From Verrucomicrobiaceae bacterium (GTDB taxonomy: Bacteria; Verrucomicrobiota; Verrucomicrobiia; Verrucomicrobiales; Verrucomicrobiaceae): a stretch of DNA of 32,781 bases. Location of the stretch: positions 1 to 32,781 of the forward strand of contig JAEUHJ010000205.1 in assembly GCA_016795375.1 (NCBI GenBank). Direction: 5' to 3'. The position numbers were made by a program, and so were the translations under genes. Within the stretch, counting starts at the first letter, position 1, and each line of letters begins with the position of its first letter. Shown one piece after another: positions 32,722 to 32,781 of the stretch. The notes below the pieces were generated by a model. That model was not told where the DNA came from. It saw only the letters and a program-made list of their open reading frames with translations, and made no database searches.

Positions 32722-32781
32722 ATGTCCCACCCCGATCATGCAAAGCTGGGGCAGCTCGCGGAGAAGTTCGCGCAGTTGCCA
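32722..32781 (+). CDS. Start of a gene cut by the window end
   Basis: An ATG at 32722 opens 20 codons without a stop to the last base (MSHPDHAKLGQLAEKFAQLP). Codon use with G/C third positions is like the neighbouring genes, and it is divergent from the FAD oxidoreductase after a 238-base gap. The polar, helix-forming N-terminus has no signal peptide. Twenty residues are too few to name a family. Confidence 0.45.
   Translation, partial: MSHPDHAKLGQLAEKFAQLP

Overview
The window looks like chromosomal DNA of a Verrucomicrobiota bacterium, most like the Prosthecobacter/Verrucomicrobiaceae type. This rests on family content: a cytochrome-like DUF1549/DUF1553 protein paired with a Tat-exported DUF1501 protein, a second DUF1501 protein, a secreted sulfatase, DUF6807, a bactofilin-like protein, many secreted enzymes, high GC and mostly absent Shine-Dalgarno sequences. 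A planctomycete cannot be formally excluded. I see no phage, transposon, integrase, CRISPR or rRNA.

Layout. 1-4.8 kb (mostly minus strand): a Dabb-domain protein, an RlpA-like lipoprotein, the remnant of an alpha/beta-hydrolase gene on the plus strand, a thioredoxin/VWA-domain pair, a PocR-like AraC regulator with a clear terminator, tRNA-Leu(UAA) and ndk. 4.9-10.3 kb: a DctA-type dicarboxylate carrier, metX, a Mrr-nuclease-like/bactofilin-like fusion and a large GT-C-type membrane protein. 10.3-12.5 kb (minus): an orphan DUF1501 protein translationally coupled to an esterase. 12.7-20.0 kb (plus): a Gfo/Idh oxidoreductase, an exported amidase, a large diheme-type DUF1549-LamG-DUF1553 protein and its DUF1501 partner. 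20.0-24.3 kb: a PAS-AraC regulator divergent from a three-gene operon whose genes overlap by ATGA. 24.3-27.0 kb (minus): an SGNH hydrolase, TatD and DUF6807. 27.1-30.1 kb: an aquaglyceroporin convergent with polyphosphate kinase. 30.2-32.5 kb (minus): an exported FAD oxidoreductase with a golvesin-like C-terminus. The last 60 bases are the start of another gene.

Most striking region. At 20.8-24.3 kb a DapA-family lyase (probable 1-pyrroline-4-hydroxy-2-carboxylate deaminase), an exported sulfatase and a two-cysteine 4-hydroxyproline 2-epimerase form one coupled operon next to an AraC-family regulator. The last ~73 residues of the sulfatase align without gaps to the beta domain of the human von Hippel-Lindau protein (VHL). 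That domain binds 4-hydroxyproline in HIF-alpha, and the aromatic residues W88, Y98 and W117 of its pocket are kept here. A hydroxyproline-reader-like fold inside a hydroxyproline-catabolism operon suggests an extracellular sulfatase that targets hydroxyproline-containing, perhaps sulfated, glycoproteins or collagen-like material. The D-hydroxyproline oxidase and ketoglutarate-semialdehyde dehydrogenase of the pathway are not in the window.

A second unusual protein (7.5-8.5 kb) joins a degenerate Mrr-like nuclease domain to a bactofilin-like repeat domain that appears to be inserted between the two halves of a zinc ribbon.
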